Below, piece after piece: positions 52,785-62,320 of a stretch of DNA of 64,000 bases. The notes beneath the pieces are model-generated. The model had not been told where the DNA came from. It did no database searches and was given only the letters and a program-made list of their open reading frames with translations. Numbering within the stretch: position 1 is the first letter of the stretch; each line of letters starts with the position of its first letter. Made by a program: the position numbers and the translations under genes. The stretch spans positions 1 to 64,000 of the forward strand of contig CABSIK010000002.1 in assembly GCA_902477755.1 (NCBI GenBank), in the 5' to 3' direction. This DNA comes from an uncultured Clostridia bacterium (GTDB lineage Bacteria; Bacillota; Clostridia; Lachnospirales; Anaerotignaceae).

Positions 52785-53940
52785 CTATGTTTGCTGGAGT
52801 TCCTTTTCCTTGAGACACTGTGCCTGCTTTTTTCTCTGATGCTCATAGGTGTGTATGCAGCAGATACCGGTTTGAACGTGATGGCGGAAAAAAAAGAATA
52901 TGATTTCTCCAACTTACTAACCGGCCGGTCTGGCCCAAGATGGGTAATCTTTTGAGTATAGTGGAATGATATATGCCCAAATTGAGCAAAGCGGCACAGG
53001 CAATCGGAGCCGCCAACGAACAATCTATGTGACTGGTGACGCTCTTCTTGATACAGCGGATGACAATATCAGGATCCAGAACGGCGAGGATATAGCCATT
53101 ACCGGCAAAAGCGGTAAGTTGCCTGTTTTGAACTGGAGGACGATGTGAAGTGGCTTATTTATATGGAAGATGGTAGCCTGACTCTTGGAGCAGGCTGTCA
53201 TTTCTCTGCAGGGTGTGGATTTTACCATTGATGGGGTTGTCATTCAAAACAATGCGGTCAAGTCCGATGTACAATTCTTCAGGAATGTCATCTGCGTTGG
53301 TGTTCCATCTTCAGGGTGATCAGCACATTCTACGGTACCACTGTGGTGAACAGTGGTAGCATCTCCAGAAACTGGATCGTCTTAGACGTGGACTACTTCG
53401 GAAATGATGAAAACTGGAACTATGACATGTAAAAGAAGCTGTCCCCTACATCCTGTGGGGAGGCAAGCCACAGGTTTCAAACATTACGGTGATCGATAAT
53501 ACTGCAGTCAATGTGAATGGTACTAATTCCGCAATTTCCGCTGGGCAGTCGTGGTTCTCTGTCGGGCTAGTACCTTTGTGAATATACACCTTGAAAACAG
53601 TAACGCTGAGTCGATAGATTGGAGTATCTTTTTTCGGAGATACAAAGGCATCCATTAGGGTGACAGTGTGATCACAGGAAACAAAGTCTGTCAGAATGGC
53701 AGAGTGGCAGTTTTTCAAAACAGTAGTATTATCTTCGGCGGAAATACACAAATTTTCGGAATACTGTCTCCAACAGGGGAGGAGTAGTGCTCTTAGGAGA
53801 CAATATCAAGGACATATTGATTGGGAAAGCAGCTTGCAGTCTGTTTATAGGAACTGTAGATAACCATTCAATATTCTATCTGAATACTATGGATACCATG
53901 TTAGATGATAATAGAGCATCCTATTTGCAGAATCCTTAGT
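52785..53940 (+). pseudogene. Decayed exported beta-helix-like surface protein
   Basis: Fragments in several frames give a coherent exported protein: a signal-like LFSLMLIGVYAADTG near 52830, then pieces such as TIYVTGDALLDTADDNIRIQNGE, VIDNTAVNVNGTNSAI and GGVVLLGDNIKDILIG, typical of right-handed parallel beta-helix repeats. Stops and frame changes separate them. It may be the remains of another surface protein. Confidence 0.55.
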
Positions 53941-54038
53941 ATATGCCTTATTTGGGTCAGTTGGTACCTATTTTGGCTGAGAAGCGGTACATGGGATTTT
54001 ACTTGCCTGGCGAAGCGTAGGAGTAGGCCATAGTCGTT

Positions 54039-54362
54039 GTGTCCGAGATCTATCTGTTTTCTAAAATAAGTACTGTGTCCGGGGAAGGTATTGTTGCAAA
54101 ACAGAGCCAGAAAGCCATTGAGCTGGCAAAAGCAAGGCACCATCTGGCAACGGTGCAGTTAGCAGAAAATCAAAGAGAACTGGTTGATTATCAGAATGAA
54201 GGAATCAAGGTCATTCGTAATCAAAGCAAATTTGATATGGTGTTTCTGGACGAATTTGTCTCCTTTAAAGAGTTCTGCACAATGCAACAAGGGGCCAGAC
54301 TCAGGGAACAAATGAACAACCTTTGGTATATATCATGGCATAAAAAAGGCAGACTTGTGTGA
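54039..54362 (+). pseudogene. Unrecognised fragment
   Basis: A 107-residue open frame with a basic helical centre (AKQSQKAIELAKARHHLATVQLAENQRELV) but no good ribosome site and no recognised family. The downstream part is not protein-like. Probably a decayed gene piece. Confidence 0.4.
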
Positions 54363-54363
54363 A

Positions 54364-54845
54364 CAAGTATTCCTTTGGTGGACCCAATCGGGAGCGAACT
54401 GATGACTTTACGGATGCGAAACGGATGGGAGCCATGTGAGCCAGTGGCCCAATAGAGAGGGCACTGTGCGTTCTTGGATGTGACACAGCGTTCCCAATTA
54501 ACATTGGAGGACTTGCAGACATGGAAAAATTGTGGTACGTTAGCAGGAGAAAAGTATGCAGACATGGTAGCTTACTATATCAGCCAGCATGAACATAGTG
54601 GCGGTACTGCATGTTATCTTCATGATCCTTCTGCCGCTGTCTGCGCTGTGCATCCTGAGTGGTTTACCATGCTTCCAATGTATATGACTGTTGTGACCGA
54701 AGGGGAAGCGGCAGGACGTACCATTGGTGATCCTATGAAATTTAGGGAAGCAAATCCCAATGTGAAAGTTTGCATTGGTGTAGATTCTACGAAATTGGAG
54801 GCGCATTTGAAAGAAATCCTTATGCGTGCTTTTCTGGGAAAATAA
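54364..54845 (+). pseudogene. Truncated inosine-uridine nucleoside hydrolase
   Basis: The frame from 54474 reads LDVTQRSQLT, YLHDPSAAVCAVHPEWF and VVTEGEAAGRTIGD, all typical of the C-terminal third of the nucleoside hydrolase (IUNH) family. The N-terminal part with the calcium-binding DTDPG motif is missing, and pieces just upstream (GGPNRERTDDFTDA) are in another frame. So this is a dead remnant of an enzyme that splits ribonucleosides. Confidence 0.72.
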
Positions 54846-54978
54846 GATAGTATATTTTTATGAAAAAAAGGACAGCATGATGGGGAGAAAATTTTTTTTG
54901 TAAAATGCCGTGCATCATGCACGAATTTTATAAACATCATAACTTGAAATGTTTCAATACCAAGATGGGAGTGAGAGA

Positions 54979-56316
54979 ATGAATTTTGCAGAAGTGTACA
55001 AGAGAAAATTGAAAACACCGGAAGAAGCTGTGAAACTGGTAAAAGATGGTGACTGGGTAGACTACAGCGTGGGCATTGGTTTCCCCACATTACTGGATGA
55101 GGCTTTGGCAAAACGCAAGGACGAGCTGCATGATGTAAAAGTCCGCGGTTGTCTGGCAATGCAGCCTATTCAGATTGTGGAACAGGATAGAGAACGAAAA
55201 ACATTTACTTATAACAGCTGGCATTGCTCCGGATATGAACGGAAACTGTGTGACGAAGGGCTTTGCAATTACATTCCTATGATCTTCCGTAACATGGCAT
55301 CTTATTACAGACGATATCTGACAGTGAATGTAGCTATGGTTTCTGTAGCACCCATGGACAGCAAAGGCTTTTTCAATTTCTCCATGGTAAACTGTACAAC
55401 CAGAGCTATTTTGGACGCAGCAGATCTGATCATTGTGGAAGTCAATGAACACATGCCTCATGTGTATGGCGGTCAAGAAGATTGCATCCATATTTCTGAA
55501 GTGGATGTGGTAGTAGAAGGAGAACATGGACCTTTGGCACAGCTCCCTGTTCCTCCAGCAACAGAAATCGATGAAAAGATTGCATCTTTGCTGCTGCCTT
55601 ATATTCCTGACGGCGCAACGATCCAGCTTGGCATTGGCGGTATGCCTAACTCTGTGGGCAAACTTATGGCTGAATCCGATCTGAAGGATTTGGGTATGCA
55701 TACAGAACTTCTTTCCGATGGTTTTGTAGATCTGTACGAAGCAGGTAAGCTGACAAACAGCCGGAAAACATTGCATCGCGGAAAGGGTGTATTCGGCATT
55801 GCTTTGGGTTCCCAGCGTCTGTATGACTGGGTAGGGGAAAACCAGGGACTGCTTTCCTTCCCTATGGACTATGTGAACCAGCCCAGTGTTATGGCACAGA
55901 TGGAAAACATGATCTCCATCAATAACTGTATTGCCATGGATCTGTATGGTCAGGTTTCTTCTGAAAGTGCAGGTACACGTCATATTTCCGGTACCGGCGG
56001 ACAGCTGGACTTTTCCACAGGGGCTTATGACGCACCTGGCGGCAAAGGCTTTATCTGCATGACATCTTCTTATCGGGATAAAGCAGGCAATCTGAAATCC
56101 AGAATTATGCCCAAGTTTACACAGGGGGATATTATCACCACTCCCAGAACACAGGCGTTCTATATCGTAACAGAATATGGCATTGTGAATCTGGCAGGCA
56201 GAAGCACATGGGAAAGAGCAGAACTGCTCATTTCTCTGGCACATCCTGAATTCAGAGATGAACTCATTGCCGCAGCAGATAAACAGAAGATTTGGAGAAA
56301 CTCCAATAAAATCTGA
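54979..56316 (+). CDS. Acetyl-CoA hydrolase/transferase-family CoA-transferase
   Basis: 445 residues, the length of butyryl-CoA:acetate or 4-hydroxybutyrate CoA-transferases. Seen: GIGFPTLLDEAL near the N-terminus, IQLGIGGMPNSV, HTELLSDGFVDL, and GQVSSESAGTRHISGTGGQLDFSTGA around the substrate site. It would exchange CoA between short-chain acids, for example in butyrate or propionate formation. The acceptor cannot be told from sequence. ATG 54979 follows GGGAGTGAG. A CGTGCAT/ATGCACG palindrome lies upstream, perhaps an operator. Confidence 0.9.
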   Translation: MNFAEVYKRKLKTPEEAVKLVKDGDWVDYSVGIGFPTLLDEALAKRKDELHDVKVRGCLAMQPIQIVEQDRERKTFTYNSWHCSGYERKLCDEGLCNYIPMIFRNMASYYRRYLTVNVAMVSVAPMDSKGFFNFSMVNCTTRAILDAADLIIVEVNEHMPHVYGGQEDCIHISEVDVVVEGEHGPLAQLPVPPATEIDEKIASLLLPYIPDGATIQLGIGGMPNSVGKLMAESDLKDLGMHTELLSDGFVDLYEAGKLTNSRKTLHRGKGVFGIALGSQRLYDWVGENQGLLSFPMDYVNQPSVMAQMENMISINNCIAMDLYGQVSSESAGTRHISGTGGQLDFSTGAYDAPGGKGFICMTSSYRDKAGNLKSRIMPKFTQGDIITTPRTQAFYIVTEYGIVNLAGRSTWERAELLISLAHPEFRDELIAAADKQKIWRNSNKI

Positions 56317-56326
56317 TATGTATACA

Positions 56327-56366
56327 AAACAGGAATTTCTGATTTTTTTCAGGAATTCCTGTTTTT
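56327..56366 (+). terminator. Terminator after the CoA-transferase
   Basis: AACAGGAATTTCTGA (56329-56343) pairs with TCAGGAATTCCTGTT (56349-56363), 15 bp with one G-U, then a run of T. Confidence 0.88.
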
Positions 56367-56418
56367 TTATTCCCATGAAGATAATAGGTGCATACAATAG
56401 AAGTAGGAGGTGACGCCT

Positions 56419-56580
56419 GTGGGCAGAAGATGTGTGAACCAATGGAGAAAGAGATGGGTCGGTTCTCTGATGATTGCGTTGGGAATTGGTATGTTTTTGG
56501 CATTGCTGCTGCCGGGGTGCATGTTTTTGGTGGCTGTCCTGCTCATTTGCGGCGGAGCTTGCCTTCTCTATAAAAGCTGA
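56419..56580 (+). CDS. Small membrane protein
   Basis: 53 residues. GTG 56419 follows TAGGAGGTG. The N-terminus is basic (MGRRCVNQWRKRW), followed by two hydrophobic stretches (SLMIALGIGMFLALLLPGC, FLVAVLLICGGACLLY) that form one helical hairpin in the membrane. Short proteins of this shape are common near sporulation genes of Clostridia, but no family is assigned. A terminator follows at 56591. Confidence 0.68.
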   Translation: MGRRCVNQWRKRWVGSLMIALGIGMFLALLLPGCMFLVAVLLICGGACLLYKS

Positions 56581-56590
56581 ATATCAAGTG

Positions 56591-56634
56591 ACGCATGTAT
56601 TCTTTTTCCAAAAAAGAACCACATGCGTTTTTTG
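56591..56634 (+). terminator. Terminator after the small membrane gene
   Basis: ACGCATGT (56591-56598) pairs with ACATGCGT (56621-56628), with an inner TTTTT/AAAAA pair, then a T run. Confidence 0.85.
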
Positions 56635-56728
56635 TTGTATTACAAAATATTTTTTGCAGGCTTTTCCGTTTTTCTCCTTTTTGTTATAATTTAATAAGAG
56701 AAAGATTAAATACGCAGGGGATGAAAGT

Positions 56729-58321
56729 ATGAATGAACTGTATAAAATTCTGCTGGTGGATGATGAGGCGGAAGTCCGCACCAGCATTATTCGAAAAATA
56801 GATTGGTCTGCTGTTGGTTTTCAGGTGGTGGGCGATGCGGAGAATGGCGTAGATGCGCTGGAAAAAATCGAGCAGCTGGAGCCGGATGTGGTACTGACGG
56901 ATATTCGTATGCCTTATATGGATGGTCTGGAAATGGCAGAAAGACTGCGAGAAATCCACCCGTCCATAAAAGTGGTGCTCTTTTCCGGTTTTGATGATTT
57001 TGAATATGCCCAGAAAGCCATCAAACTGAATATTATCGAGTATATTTTAAAGCCTGTCAATGCAGAGGAAATGATGGAAATTTTGCTGCGCATCAAAGGA
57101 ACACTGGATGAGGAAATCCAGCGCTTACGAGATCTGACAAACTTACAGGAAAGTTTCCGTAAAAATCTGCCCATATTGCGAGAGAAATTTTTGAGCAATC
57201 TGGTAAAAGGCAATGTGGGAAAAGAGGATATCCCTGTACTCATGGAGGAATATGGTCTTTCCCTTCTGGAGGGAAACCGCTGGGTAGCGGCAAAGGTCAT
57301 GGCACAGGAAATGGAAAATACAGCTTGGAACAGTTGGAACCTGCTGTCTGTATCGGTACAGCGACTATTGGAAGATCGTTTTCAGGATTCCGGCAATTAC
57401 AACTGTTTCCAGCGTCCATCTGGTATTTGTGTCATTGCTGCCATGAAGGAAGAAAAGGAACTTGTGCAATTGACTACCTTTTTCAGGGAATTGTGCAGAG
57501 AAGTGAAAAAGATTTTGAATTGTACCCTGATTGTGGGCATTGGACGTGTGGTGGAGAATATTGAAGATATTTCTCACAGCTATGCGGAGGCAAGAGAAGC
57601 TGTAGCTTACAGCAGGACTGCCGGTGAAGTGGTCTTTATCTCTGACGTGGAGCCACAGAAGGATACATTGCTTCATCTGGATGAAAAAGATGAAAAGGAA
57701 CTGAGCTATGTATTGAAATTCGGTGACGAAGAAATGATACAATCCTGTGTGGAAAGCATTTCCGGCAGAATGCGCCAGCCAAAGGCAATGCAGAGTGGTT
57801 TTCAGGCATATATCATCGACATTTTGAGTGTCATTTTGCGTGTGGTACAGAAAAATGGATTGGAAGAAAATATTGTATTTGGCAAATACGCAGATTATAA
57901 CGGTGTGCTCACAGGTATTTGGGACAGTGGGGACATGCAGGACTGGCTTTGCGAGGTCTGCTTTGCCATCAGCGGCAAATTGTATCGGGAACGTGTGGGA
58001 ACTACCCAGACATTGATTGAAAAGGCAAAAAAATATATTGGTGAGAACTATGCCAATTCCGCCCTTTCACTGGAAATGGTATGCAGCTATCTCCATATCA
58101 GCACAGCATATTTTTCCACCATATTCAAAAAAGAAGTGGGAGAAAGCTATATTTCCTATCTGACTGCCATCCGTATGGAAAAGGCGGCAGAACTTTTAAA
58201 GGAAACAGACGAAAAAACCTATCAGATTGCTGCAAAAGTAGGGTATGACGAACCAAATTATTTTGGTTATGTATTCAAAAAGAAATTTGGGGTTTCCCCC
58301 AATAAGTTCCGCGGAAAGTGA
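56729..58321 (+). CDS. AraC-type response regulator (YesN-like)
   Basis: 530 residues. The receiver domain (1-120) has the acidic pocket LLVDDEAEV, phospho-Asp in LTDIRMPYMDG and the conserved Lys in ILKPV. A helical linker follows. The C-terminal 100 residues are an AraC HTH pair (SLEMVCSYLHISTAYFSTIFKKE and YQIAAKVGYDEPNYFGYVFKKKFGVSP). It should activate the sugar-transport genes downstream. Coupled to the kinase gene by a 1-base stop/start overlap. Confidence 0.94.
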   Translation: MNELYKILLVDDEAEVRTSIIRKIDWSAVGFQVVGDAENGVDALEKIEQLEPDVVLTDIRMPYMDGLEMAERLREIHPSIKVVLFSGFDDFEYAQKAIKLNIIEYILKPVNAEEMMEILLRIKGTLDEEIQRLRDLTNLQESFRKNLPILREKFLSNLVKGNVGKEDIPVLMEEYGLSLLEGNRWVAAKVMAQEMENTAWNSWNLLSVSVQRLLEDRFQDSGNYNCFQRPSGICVIAAMKEEKELVQLTTFFRELCREVKKILNCTLIVGIGRVVENIEDISHSYAEAREAVAYSRTAGEVVFISDVEPQKDTLLHLDEKDEKELSYVLKFGDEEMIQSCVESISGRMRQPKAMQSGFQAYIIDILSVILRVVQKNGLEENIVFGKYADYNGVLTGIWDSGDMQDWLCEVCFAISGKLYRERVGTTQTLIEKAKKYIGENYANSALSLEMVCSYLHISTAYFSTIFKKEVGESYISYLTAIRMEKAAELLKETDEKTYQIAAKVGYDEPNYFGYVFKKKFGVSPNKFRGK

Positions 58322-58329
58322 GGAAAGTC

Positions 58330-60138
58330 ATGGGGATTTTGCAAAGAGGAAAAGCATATTTGCAGCAGCGATTTTTTAACGGCAGCAAGCATATTGAACT
58401 GCGAAAATTGCTGTGGATTTCTTTCACGGTGACTTCTGTGGTAGCAACTCTTTTGATGGGAATCTCTTTTTATTATCGTTTTGCGGCACAGTCTGCCCAG
58501 ACCACATGGGAAGGAAATGATACCCGTATGGAGGATGCGGCGGAACAGGTGACAGCCCATTTCCGCAATATGATAAAGGTGTCTGACACTCTCTATTACC
58601 GCGTTATCAAAGGGACAGATCTGCAGCAGGAAACCATTTCCGATGATTTTCGGCTGATCTATGAGATGAACAAAGACTATGTGGAAAATATTGCGCTTTT
58701 TTCCATTGACGGCAATTTGATCTGTGCCACACCCAACAGCCATTTGCGCCCCAATTTTTCATTGCAGAAGGAAGGGTGGTATGGCAGTGCGCTGGATACA
58801 GAGGAGAATATCCGGTTTGGTGCGCCGCAGGTTTCCCGTGTTTTTCGGGCAGAAGGTGATGGTTATACAAGAGTCATCCCCATGAGCCGTATGGTACAGC
58901 TGACCATGGGAGACCAGACGAAGCGCGGTGTGCTGCTTATCAATCTGCGTTATGATGTGCTGCAGGATATGCTGGAAAATGTCATGGTGGGGGAAGAATC
59001 CTATGTTTATCTGGCAGGGGAAAATGGCAATCTGCTCTATCATCCTATGCAGGATCAGATTGCAGCAGGCACCATGAAAGAAGATACTTTGCCGCTGCTC
59101 ATGTATTCTTTGCAGGGAGATGTACAGGCAGAACCTTATACATTTTTACATAAGATCATCGGCTATACGGGTTGGCACATGGTGGGGGTATCCAAAGGAG
59201 ATACGCCGTCTCTCCATAACTGGAAAACAAGAAGCTTCATCCTGTTTTTGCTGGCGTTTTTCCTCAATGCCATGATGCTCATTAATTTTTATGTTTCCAG
59301 AAAAGTGACAGAGCCTATGCATCGTCTGGAAGGTGCTGTAAAGCGCATACAGGCTGGGGATCTGAATACGAAAATACAAGCTTCTGGTGTGTATGAAATA
59401 CAAAATCTGTCCACTGCCATTGAGGAGATGGAACGGAATCTGAAACAGCTCATGGAGGATATTGTGCAGGAACATGAAGCCAAGCGGAAAAGCGATCTGA
59501 TGGTGCTGCAAAACCAGATCAACCCACATTTCCTGTATAATACACTGGATGTCATTGTGTGGATGATCGAAAATGAAAAAAGCGGCGATGCGGTGAAAGC
59601 TGTAACGGCATTGGCACGGTTTTTCCGCATCAGCCTGAGCCGCGGCAAGACGGTCATTCCTGTTTCCGACGAAGTAGAGCATGTGCGGAACTACCTGATG
59701 ATTCAGGAAATGCGCTTCAAAAATAAATTTACCTATCAATTTGATGTCGAAGAAGAAACAAAACAACTGGGGACGGTGAAGCTCATTTTGCAGCCATTGG
59801 TGGAAAACGCCATTTATCATGCCATGGAATTTATGGATGATGATGGAGAACTGACCGTAAAAGGCTATCTGGAAGGGGAAGAACTGATACTTTCTGTCAC
59901 AGATAATGGCTGCGGCATGACCAAGGAGAGGGCAGAAGCACTTTTGAGGGGAGATTTTGTCCAGACAGGAAAAGGCTCCGGTGTAGGTCTGCGGAATGTG
60001 CAGGAACGAATCCAGCTGGTTTTTGGGGAGAAATATGGTCTGCGCATCCTTTCGGAACCAGATGAGGGTACTTGCATCGAAATCCATCTGCCAGCCATTC
60101 CTTATGAAGAAATGAAGGAAAGGGGGATGGTATCATGA
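58330..60138 (+). CDS. Sensor histidine kinase (YesM-like)
   Basis: 602 residues. Membrane segment near residues 25-50, an extracellular sensor region of about 220 residues, a second segment (FILFLLAFFLNAMMLINFYV), a HAMP linker, and a kinase with the phospho-His in NPHFLYNTLD, the N box VENAIYHAM and the G box DNGCGM. Partner of the response regulator. ATG 58330 is 6 nt from GTGAGG; GTG 58318 overlaps the preceding stop and is an alternative. It ends overlapping the next gene (ATGA). Confidence 0.93.
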   Translation: MGILQRGKAYLQQRFFNGSKHIELRKLLWISFTVTSVVATLLMGISFYYRFAAQSAQTTWEGNDTRMEDAAEQVTAHFRNMIKVSDTLYYRVIKGTDLQQETISDDFRLIYEMNKDYVENIALFSIDGNLICATPNSHLRPNFSLQKEGWYGSALDTEENIRFGAPQVSRVFRAEGDGYTRVIPMSRMVQLTMGDQTKRGVLLINLRYDVLQDMLENVMVGEESYVYLAGENGNLLYHPMQDQIAAGTMKEDTLPLLMYSLQGDVQAEPYTFLHKIIGYTGWHMVGVSKGDTPSLHNWKTRSFILFLLAFFLNAMMLINFYVSRKVTEPMHRLEGAVKRIQAGDLNTKIQASGVYEIQNLSTAIEEMERNLKQLMEDIVQEHEAKRKSDLMVLQNQINPHFLYNTLDVIVWMIENEKSGDAVKAVTALARFFRISLSRGKTVIPVSDEVEHVRNYLMIQEMRFKNKFTYQFDVEEETKQLGTVKLILQPLVENAIYHAMEFMDDDGELTVKGYLEGEELILSVTDNGCGMTKERAEALLRGDFVQTGKGSGVGLRNVQERIQLVFGEKYGLRILSEPDEGTCIEIHLPAIPYEEMKERGMVS

Positions 60139-61094
60139 CTATAAAACAGAAAATATTTCTTTTTGTGGACATCCTCATTTTGGTGGTGCTGTTTTTGATC
60201 TCATCTACAGATTATGTCTGGAAGGAAAGGAAAGTGGATGTTTCCAATATTTCTGTTATTGTGGACATTCCTCAGGACAGCACCAATATCAATCTTCGGG
60301 AAGGCGCCAAAAAGGCGGCGCAGGCATATCATGCAGATATGCATTTTCTCAATTTGCGGGATTATGAAGCCCAGCAGGTGGATATGCAGACATTGGTGCA
60401 GAGAGAATTGGATGCTGGATGTGAAGGCATTGTGCTCCAGTGCGGAAGCAGAAGAGTTACAGAAGAAATACTGGAAAATATTCCTGTAGGCATTCCGGTG
60501 GTGCTTTGGGATACAGAAGCAGAATCCCCCCGTGTGAAAGCCCATGTATCCTTTGACAGAGAAGCCATTGCCAGATTATTGGTGGAAAAGGTGTCTGAGG
60601 CAAGGGATAAGGGGCAGAGTGTGACACTGGTATCTCATAAAGACTGCGGAGATCAGGTGAAGAATATGTATGACCTTCTGGAAGAATTGTTCCCGCAGGC
60701 AGGCATTATGGTGCGCAGAGTGGAGCTTGCGGATTATGCGGAGACACAAGCCCTTGTCAGCGGTCTGACTGTTCAAGGAGGAAATATGGTGGTTTCCTGT
60801 GACGGACAGGCTTTGGAAGCCATGGCACAGGTATGTGAGAACAATGATTATAAACTGCCTTTGTATGGCATGGGCTGGAGCGGCATGATTCGGGAGCAGT
60901 TAGAAAAAGGAAATATTGCTGGTGTGGCAGTGACAGACGCTTACGGTGCAGGCTATCATAGCGTACAGAAATTGACCATGATTTTGACAGGGACAGATCA
61001 GGACGGAACGGAACGCAATTTCCAGACAGTATGGGTGACTGGTGAAAATATGTATGATCGAAGTCGGGAAGCGATTTTGTTTCCTTTTGCGTGA
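60135..61094 (+). CDS. Membrane-anchored sugar-binding-protein-like sensor 1
   Basis: 319 residues. One N-terminal membrane helix without a lipobox (IFLFVDILILVVLFLIS) and a periplasmic-binding-protein type I domain (ISVIVDIPQDSTNINLREGAKKAAQ, GIVLQCGSR, VVSCDGQALEAM). It overlaps the kinase gene by 4 nt, so it is made with it. It probably presents a sugar to the kinase, as XylFII does for LytS in Clostridium, rather than feeding a transporter. The sugar is unknown. Confidence 0.84.
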   Translation: MTIKQKIFLFVDILILVVLFLISSTDYVWKERKVDVSNISVIVDIPQDSTNINLREGAKKAAQAYHADMHFLNLRDYEAQQVDMQTLVQRELDAGCEGIVLQCGSRRVTEEILENIPVGIPVVLWDTEAESPRVKAHVSFDREAIARLLVEKVSEARDKGQSVTLVSHKDCGDQVKNMYDLLEELFPQAGIMVRRVELADYAETQALVSGLTVQGGNMVVSCDGQALEAMAQVCENNDYKLPLYGMGWSGMIREQLEKGNIAGVAVTDAYGAGYHSVQKLTMILTGTDQDGTERNFQTVWVTGENMYDRSREAILFPFA

Positions 61095-61105
61095 GGTGAG
61101 AACAG

Positions 61106-62125
61106 ATGCGGATAAGAAAACAGGCAATGGGAATTTTTTTAGGTGTGATTTGTGTAGTCTTGGCTTTTGTTTGGCTATGGATACCTCGTACAAAGGAAAA
61201 AAAGGAATTGAAGATCGGAGTTTCTCTTTATTCAGACAGTGATACTTTTGTGGACAGTATCGTATCCTCTATGCAGGAGCAGGCGGCGGCTTATGAAGCG
61301 GAAACAGGATGCCCTGTGACCTTGAACATTTCCCGTGCCAATGGCTCACAGAGAGAACAGTTCGATCAGGTGGAACAGTATGTGGCACTGGGGTATGACG
61401 CGGTCTGTGTCAATCTGGTAGACCGCACCAATGCTTCCAGCATGGTGGATCTTGCCCAGTCGGAAGAAGTACCGCTGGTGTTTTTCAACAGGGAGCCTGT
61501 GCGTGAAGATATCCTGCGCGGAGAAAATGTTTATTATGTTGGCACAGATGCCAGAGAAACGGCGCGGATGCAGGGAGAAGCAGTATTGCAGAGCTATGCT
61601 GCTGCTGCGGAAAAAATGGACAAAAATGGTGACGGCATTTTACAGTATGTCATGCTGGAGGGAGAAATGGGACATCAGGACACCATTCTCCGCTCTGATT
61701 ATGTGATCCAGACCATTGAGGATGGCGGCGTGAAGCTACAGAAGCTGGATGCAGAAACGGCTGATTGGATGCGGAGCCGCGCTGATGCCATCATGGAACA
61801 ATGGATTGCAGAAATGGGTGATGAAATCGAACTGGTATTGTGCAACAATGACGATATGGCATTGGGAGCGGCAGATGCTTTGAAACGAAAAAATTTCTCT
61901 GCGGCAGTCTTTGGCATTGACGGAACGCCGGCAGGTCTTTCGGCACTGGAGGAGAAAGTCATTTGGGCAACGGTGGACTGCGGCGCAAAAGAACAGGGAA
62001 AAGCTGTCTTTGATATTGCATCTGCCCTTGGCATGGGAAAAGGTCTGCCAGAAGATATGGAATGGAATGATGGCAGATATGTAAGGGTGCCTGTACATGC
62101 ACGGATACATGAATCCATAATCTGA
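61106..62125 (+). CDS. Membrane-anchored MglB-like sensor 2
   Basis: 339 residues. An N-terminal membrane helix, no lipobox. The rest is close to MglB: GVSLYSDSDTFVDSIVSSM, ALGYDAVCVNLVDR, VFFNREP, and a calcium loop DKNGDGILQYVMLEGEMGHQD of the galactose-binding type. VLCNNDDMALGAADAL also matches. With sensor 1 it suggests a two-input device for the kinase. Alternatively it is a second transporter protein. ATG 61106 follows GAGGTGAG. Confidence 0.84.
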   Translation: MRIRKQAMGIFLGVICVVLAFVWLWIPRTKEKKELKIGVSLYSDSDTFVDSIVSSMQEQAAAYEAETGCPVTLNISRANGSQREQFDQVEQYVALGYDAVCVNLVDRTNASSMVDLAQSEEVPLVFFNREPVREDILRGENVYYVGTDARETARMQGEAVLQSYAAAAEKMDKNGDGILQYVMLEGEMGHQDTILRSDYVIQTIEDGGVKLQKLDAETADWMRSRADAIMEQWIAEMGDEIELVLCNNDDMALGAADALKRKNFSAAVFGIDGTPAGLSALEEKVIWATVDCGAKEQGKAVFDIASALGMGKGLPEDMEWNDGRYVRVPVHARIHESII

Positions 62126-62213
62126 ACAGTTTTTTTGACAAAAACCGAAAAAAATTATATGTTTCGCCAAGAGAAAGAGAATAAATTTCATGTATATATA
62201 AAAAAATCTCTAT

Positions 62214-62241
62214 TTTTTGCCACGGACAGATTTGATATAAT
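62214..62241 (+). promoter_or_regulatory. Promoter of mglB
   Basis: A perfect TATAAT at 62236-62241 with only a weak -35 (TTTTTG, 62214-62219, spacing 16). The weak -35 fits a promoter that needs an activator, perhaps the response regulator encoded upstream. Confidence 0.5.
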
Positions 62242-62320
62242 GTGATTAACAACAGGGAGATTGTTGTGTTACATGTGTTTCGGTCTTGGACTGGACAAAA
62301 TTTAAAGGAGGGTTTATACA

